Of a DNA stretch of 64,000 nt, positions 60,162-64,000 are shown piece after piece. A model generated the notes under the pieces. The model saw nothing but the letters and a program-made list of their open reading frames with translations. It was not told the origin of the DNA and searched no databases. How positions within the stretch are numbered: the stretch's first letter is position 1; the number at the start of each line of letters is the position of its first letter. The position numbers and the translations under genes are program-made. The stretch is from Vibrio navarrensis (GTDB lineage Bacteria > Pseudomonadota > Gammaproteobacteria > Enterobacterales > Vibrionaceae). The stretch is from the NCBI RefSeq assembly GCF_015767675.1, contig NZ_CP065217.1, forward strand, positions 2,046,001-2,110,000, given 5' to 3'.

Positions 60162-61685
60162 ATATTTCCCAATGAAATAGTAGTAGATAACTTTGCGGGC
60201 GGTGGCGGTGCATCAACTGGAATAGAACTTGGCTTAAATCGTCATGTTGATATCGCTATTAATCATGATCCAGAAGCAATCGACATGCACAGAATGAACC
60301 ATCCAGAAACTAAGCACTATTGTGAATCAGTTTGGGATGTTGACCCGATTGAAGCTTGCGCTGGCCGTCCAGTTGGTTTGGCTTGGTTCTCGCCTGACTG
60401 TAAGCATTTTTCAAAAGCGAAGGGAGATCGTCCAGTAAGTAAGAATATTCGAGGGCTTGCATGGGTAGCGGTGAAATGGGCTCTTAAGGTGCCCGTTCGT
60501 ATTCTGATGTTAGAAAACGTTGAAGAGTTTATGACGTGGGGTCCGCTAGTAAACGTAAACGGTAAATTTCGCCCTTGCCCAACGAGAAAGGGGGAAACGT
60601 TTGATGCATTTGTAAAGGTATTGACCACCGGGCTATCAACTTACCACCCCGCATGGAGTGAAATGTGCGAGGCGATAGGCATTGAAGATGATATCGACGC
60701 AAAGAGAAAGCTACGGGATGGCCTCGGCTATAAGCTTGACTACCGAGTATTGAGTGCGTGTGATTACGGCGCGCCAACCATTCGTAAGCGCTTTTTCTTG
60801 GTCGCGAGAAATGACAACAAGCCGATTATCTGGCCATCACCAACGCACGGACCAAAAGGGTCTGGTTTAACACCCTATGTAACAGCGGCAGACATTATTG
60901 ATTGGTCAATCCCCGTCAAATCCATCTTTGGCCGAGCAAAGCCGCTTGCTGAAAAGACAATGGAACGAATTGCCAAAGGGCTGGAAAAATTCGTTTTCGG
61001 CGCGGATAAGCCCTACGTTGTCGAAAGCGGGAGCTGTGCATTTATCGCTAAGCACTATACGGGAGTAACAGGCTCAGATTTAAGAAGCCCATTAGCGACC
61101 GTAACAACCACCGATCACAATGCTCTTGTGATGGCATTCATGACCAAATTCCGAATGGGTAGCGTTGGCTATGATATTGAAACGCCTGTCCATACCATTA
61201 CCTCTGGCGGAGAACAGAAGAGACCGGGAACCGCCAATACTCAAGCGCTGGTAACGAGCCATATGGTCAAGTTGCGCGGCACAAACATCGGTCACGGAAC
61301 CGACGAACCTGTACACACGATTTCCGCCGGCGGTTTTCATCTCGGAGAGGTTCGCGCTTTTCTTCTCAAATACTACGGCACCAGTTTCGGCGAAGATCTT
61401 CAAACCCCTATTGGTACAGTCACCACAAAAGACCGATTCGGCCTTGTTACCGTTAGAGGAGAGCAATACCAAATTGTCGATATTGGTATGCGTATGCTCG
61501 AACCGCATGAGCTGTTTGCTGCGCAAGGATTCCCTGCCAATTACAAAATCACTCATAACTCTGTAGGTAAGAAAATCACAAAAGCAAGCCAAGTAGCGCG
61601 TTGCGGCAATGCCGTGTGCCCACCAGTAGCACAAGCACTTGTTGAGGCCAACATAGCCAAAGAATCAATTTCTAAAGCAGCATAA
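60159..61685 (+). CDS. DNA cytosine-C5 methyltransferase
   Basis: A 508-residue methylase. Motif I DNFAGGGGAST (residues 10-20), catalytic Cys81 in SPDCKHFS (motif IV), ENV (119-121, motif VI), KRFFLVAR (motif VIII) and a late motif X region are visible. The target-recognition region (about 270-450) contains repeated segments (SPLATVTTTDHNALV; TPVHTITSGG; EPVHTISAGG; TPIGTVTTKD). No partner restriction gene is next to it, so it likely protects phage DNA from host restriction. Confidence 0.92.
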   Translation: MIFPNEIVVDNFAGGGGASTGIELGLNRHVDIAINHDPEAIDMHRMNHPETKHYCESVWDVDPIEACAGRPVGLAWFSPDCKHFSKAKGDRPVSKNIRGLAWVAVKWALKVPVRILMLENVEEFMTWGPLVNVNGKFRPCPTRKGETFDAFVKVLTTGLSTYHPAWSEMCEAIGIEDDIDAKRKLRDGLGYKLDYRVLSACDYGAPTIRKRFFLVARNDNKPIIWPSPTHGPKGSGLTPYVTAADIIDWSIPVKSIFGRAKPLAEKTMERIAKGLEKFVFGADKPYVVESGSCAFIAKHYTGVTGSDLRSPLATVTTTDHNALVMAFMTKFRMGSVGYDIETPVHTITSGGEQKRPGTANTQALVTSHMVKLRGTNIGHGTDEPVHTISAGGFHLGEVRAFLLKYYGTSFGEDLQTPIGTVTTKDRFGLVTVRGEQYQIVDIGMRMLEPHELFAAQGFPANYKITHNSVGKKITKASQVARCGNAVCPPVAQALVEANIAKESISKAA

Positions 61686-61696
61686 GGTAACGACCA

Positions 61697-61939
61697 ATGA
61701 AAAAGCACATTTCATTTATTGCTTACGGCCCCGTAAGCATAGATCCACGCGATGGCGAGACCGAAGCCACCGCAAAAATCGAAGACGTTCTCGGTAACTT
61801 CACTGCAGAGGAAATCGCTGAACACGTTAACACCGAAGAATTGCTAAGTGAGATTGGCAAAGACAAGGTGATTGAATGGCTACTCACCCAAATGGGGACT
61901 GATGAGCTGATTAGTCTATTGATGCTTAAAGCTGCATAG
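61697..61939 (+). CDS. Small acidic early protein
   Basis: An 80-residue acidic protein (DGETEATAKIEDVLGNFTAE; LLSEIGKDKVIEWLLTQMGT). Its ATG is the last triplet of GGTAACGACCAATG, so the start is secure. Helical; unknown family. Size and acidity would suit a DNA-mimic or inhibitor, but there is no direct evidence. Confidence 0.62.
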   Translation: MKKHISFIAYGPVSIDPRDGETEATAKIEDVLGNFTAEEIAEHVNTEELLSEIGKDKVIEWLLTQMGTDELISLLMLKAA

Positions 61940-61979
61940 ATCGACATAAAGATATAGCTAACTAAACGAGGGCATTGAC

Positions 61980-62375
61980 ATGTCAAAAACAGAAGCAGGA
62001 AACCTCAGTATTGAGGACCGCACCACCAACTTTCCAAAACTCATGCAAGAACTTGACGGCGGCGTTATCTCCAATGTTATTGGATTGGCTCTCTCGAATG
62101 TAGCTCGCGCAGTCTCATACAGCGATAAACAGGGCAGCGTAAAGATTGATCTAAAACTAAAGCCAATGGGCACAAACAATGAAATGGTCGAGATCACCGC
62201 CAACATGTCGGTTAAAGAACCTAAAGCTGGCTTTGGAACCAAAAACGAAGACTTTCAATACACTTCAATCGCTTTCGTTGGCAAGGGCGGAAAACTCACT
62301 TACGACCGCCCTAAAGAAGATATCCGCGGGCAACTAATTATCGACGATTCTAAACAGTTGCGCGAAGTACGTTAA
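61980..62375 (+). CDS. Hypothetical early protein
   Basis: A 131-residue protein with amphipathic helices followed by beta strands (GVISNVIGLALSNVARAVSY; GSVKIDLKLKPMGTNNEMVE). GAGGGCATTGAC precedes the ATG. It is followed by DUF2303, and similar small genes sit before DUF2303 in other phages. No domain recognised. Confidence 0.62.
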   Translation: MSKTEAGNLSIEDRTTNFPKLMQELDGGVISNVIGLALSNVARAVSYSDKQGSVKIDLKLKPMGTNNEMVEITANMSVKEPKAGFGTKNEDFQYTSIAFVGKGGKLTYDRPKEDIRGQLIIDDSKQLREVR

Positions 62376-62408
62376 TTCATTCACCAATCACATTTGAGAG
62401 AAACAGCT

Positions 62409-63233
62409 ATGAGTATGGACAAATCTGCTATTCAACAAATTCAAGAATCCGGCAGTGCCAAAGATTTTCTAAACCAGCTGGTAAATACTGGTTTCCCTGT
62501 CGCAGCACTGCCAAGTTCGTTCGATTTACACGATCTGGAATCATACATGCCACACCGCAATATGTTTCGCGGTGTTATGGAAACGAGCCATATTGATGAA
62601 TTTGTACGTTACCACGAAGAGTATCAAACCGAAGGTATTCAGTGTTTCATCAGCACAGAACGTATGTCAGCCACAACAATTTTTGATATCGGTACGATAA
62701 TGAAGCCAGGCCACTGTAGACATAAGGCTAAACTCGCACTTCGGCAAACGGCATCATATCGAGCCCTTTTAGAGATCAACGGCGAGCGCCTAAATCAGAA
62801 GAAACTCTCGGATTGGATTGAAGACTACAGCACATCCATTCAAGTATTCTCCACCACAGGTGAGTTAATCGAGAACTCCATAGCCTCTGCTGCAGTACGC
62901 AATATGAAATTTGAATCCAAAGCGGGCCGAGAATCGAACGTGGATGATTTTAGTCATCAACAATCAGAATACGAATCGATAGCCGTGCGCACCAAAGAAG
63001 AATTTCCAATGCCAGCAGTTTTCAAATTCACCTGCCAACCATATCTCGGACTTTCAGAGAGAGAGTTCGAGCTGCGAATGAGCACCATTGGAAACGAAAT
63101 TCTAGTACTACGAATCAAGCGACTCGAACAGCACGAGGAAGAAATGAGCGAAGAGTTTAAAGACAACTTAGGAAGAGGATTTATCTCCGAAAACATCGAG
63201 ATCAACACTTTTATCGGCACATTCACTTCTTAA
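62409..63233 (+). CDS. DUF2303 family protein (YfdQ-like)
   Basis: A 274-residue protein. FPVAALPSSFDLHDLESYMP, FVRYHEEYQTEGIQCFISTE and MKPGHCRHKAKLALRQTASY match DUF2303, a family of unknown role common near recombination genes in prophages (YfdQ of E. coli CPS-53). A TTG start five codons earlier is possible; ATG with GAGAGAAACAGCT in front is preferred. Confidence 0.82.
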   Translation: MSMDKSAIQQIQESGSAKDFLNQLVNTGFPVAALPSSFDLHDLESYMPHRNMFRGVMETSHIDEFVRYHEEYQTEGIQCFISTERMSATTIFDIGTIMKPGHCRHKAKLALRQTASYRALLEINGERLNQKKLSDWIEDYSTSIQVFSTTGELIENSIASAAVRNMKFESKAGRESNVDDFSHQQSEYESIAVRTKEEFPMPAVFKFTCQPYLGLSEREFELRMSTIGNEILVLRIKRLEQHEEEMSEEFKDNLGRGFISENIEINTFIGTFTS

Positions 63234-63256
63234 CCGCTTATCTTCACTTTTTCTTT

Positions 63257-63280
63257 AAGCCCTCACACGAGGGCTTTTTA
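63257..63280 (+). terminator. Terminator before the adenine methylase gene
   Basis: AAGCCCTC pairs with GAGGGCTT over four bases, then TTTTAAGG. It is followed at once by GGTAACGACCAATG (63282-63295), repeating the stem-loop plus element arrangement. Confidence 0.85.
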
Positions 63281-63292
63281 AGGTAACGACCA

Positions 63293-63949
63293 ATGAACCA
63301 CTACGCACAAAAGCTGCTAGAAACACAGCAGCAACCGAGCCATAAACTGAAAGAAATCGGCGACCAATGGCAGACACCAAAAGCCATTGCTTGGGGGCTA
63401 TTTAGCACCTTCAACGCTCGTCTTGGCTCCATCGTCATCGATATATTTGCCGATGATTGCAATACCCTACTTCCAAGCTACTACACCGCTGCTGACAATG
63501 CCTTAACCAAAAATCTAGCGGAGGACCTACGCAAGATCGGCGGCAGTGCAGCTTATGGCAACCCGCCATACTCAAGAGCGAGTTTTGATGACGAGAATAA
63601 CGCCATCACAGGCATGGAGCACATCATTGAATGGTGTCGAAATCAGCGTGATGAAGGCGCAAAAATTCTCTTGCTCATCAAAGCGGCCACCTCTGAAACA
63701 TGGTGGCCAGAGGATGCAGATTTCATCCAGTTCATCAAAGGCCGCGTTGGCTTTGAAGCACCGGACTGGTTTGTACCTGCCACGCCCAAAGACAAGCCAA
63801 GCTCTGCAGGCTTCCCTTCCGCAGTCGTCATCTTCGATAAATCGTGGGCATGGGAACGCCGACCAACTGAGCGACTAAATCGAGATGACCTTATCGCCCA
63901 AGGTAAAGTCATTTTAAACATGATGGCAAAACAGAAGGAGGCAGCATGA
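63293..63949 (+). CDS. Phage N6-adenine DNA methyltransferase (Dam-type)
   Basis: A 218-residue methylase. DQWQTPKAIAWGLF (24-37), VIDIFADDCN and NPPYS (90-94; catalytic NPPY motif IV) with later FVPATPKDKPSSAGFPSAVV match the phage DNA N-6-adenine-methyltransferase family. The start is the ATG of the repeated element. It probably protects phage DNA. The stop overlaps the next ATG (ATGA). Confidence 0.9.
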   Translation: MNHYAQKLLETQQQPSHKLKEIGDQWQTPKAIAWGLFSTFNARLGSIVIDIFADDCNTLLPSYYTAADNALTKNLAEDLRKIGGSAAYGNPPYSRASFDDENNAITGMEHIIEWCRNQRDEGAKILLLIKAATSETWWPEDADFIQFIKGRVGFEAPDWFVPATPKDKPSSAGFPSAVVIFDKSWAWERRPTERLNRDDLIAQGKVILNMMAKQKEAA

Positions 63950-64000
63950 AGATACGAATGCTTCCAAAAAGCAAAGCCGCCGATGCTGCAGAAATTAGCT
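63946..64000 (+). CDS. Start of next early gene, cut by the window end
   Basis: ATG at 63946 overlaps the methylase stop (ATGA) and has GGAGG seven bases before it, giving MKIRMLPKSKAADAAEIS up to the window end. Too short for identification. Confidence 0.6.
   Translation, partial: MKIRMLPKSKAADAAEIS

Overview
The window joins about 6.9 kb of Vibrio-type chromosome to the left part of a large lambda-organised prophage whose right end lies beyond the window. The Vibrio assignment rests on a tandem glycine riboswitch in front of an alanine/glycine:Na+ symporter gene (the arrangement known from V. cholerae) and on a chromosomal-integron integrase of the IntI4 type with a LexA box in its promoter. 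The host block also holds a LysE/RhtB exporter, an M32 carboxypeptidase and a PhzF-family protein. The integrase reading frame is broken at its 3' end, where phage sequence begins: the catalytic tyrosine is lost, and five direct repeats resembling arm-type recombinase sites follow. I read this as attL. The phage integrase is expected past the right end.

From left to right the prophage contains: (i) a terminal cargo gene, a STAND NTPase with an N-terminal HEPN-like Rx4H motif, probably anti-phage defence; (ii) a leftward late block (10.4-42.4 kb) with a 2461-residue polyvalent virion protein, internal virion proteins, a J-like tail protein with long 36-residue repeats, tail fibre and assembly protein, adaptors, an N4-gp56-type capsid protein, scaffold, P22-like portal, and large and small terminase; (iii) lysis genes (pinholin-like holin, SAR endolysin, overlapping Rz/Rz1); (iv) an accessory zone with small genes, three of them facing against late transcription; (v) a leftward early operon (Q-like antiterminator, VRR-NUC, YbcO-like and DUF1367 proteins, P-like and O-like replication proteins with a likely origin inside the O-like gene, and Cro); (vi) a divergent CI repressor followed by a proteasome-beta/HslV-like Ntn hydrolase; (vii) a second, rightward early operon with Bet recombinase, YqaJ exonuclease, a C5-cytosine and an N6-adenine methyltransferase and DUF2303.

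Control can be largely read from the DNA. Three 17-bp operators lie between cro and cI, and a fourth sits inside the promoter of the rightward operon, so one repressor should silence both early operons. The cI message may be leaderless. The rightward transcript begins with an rRNA-like boxB-boxA element. Many intrinsic terminators separate late genes, fitting Q-dependent readthrough. A GGTAACGACC element precedes the start codons of at least six genes in both early operons and recurs without a start codon in a structured intergenic region.

The least explained part is 54.2-57.1 kb: a roughly 400-nt structured leader, two probably paralogous unknown genes sharing an 18-bp leader element, and a roughly 550-nt structured non-coding segment with a possible pseudoknot and a strong terminator. 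With the Ntn hydrolase and the HEPN-STAND gene, this is the best candidate for undescribed biology here. No tRNA, rRNA, CRISPR array, IS element or reverse transcriptase was seen.
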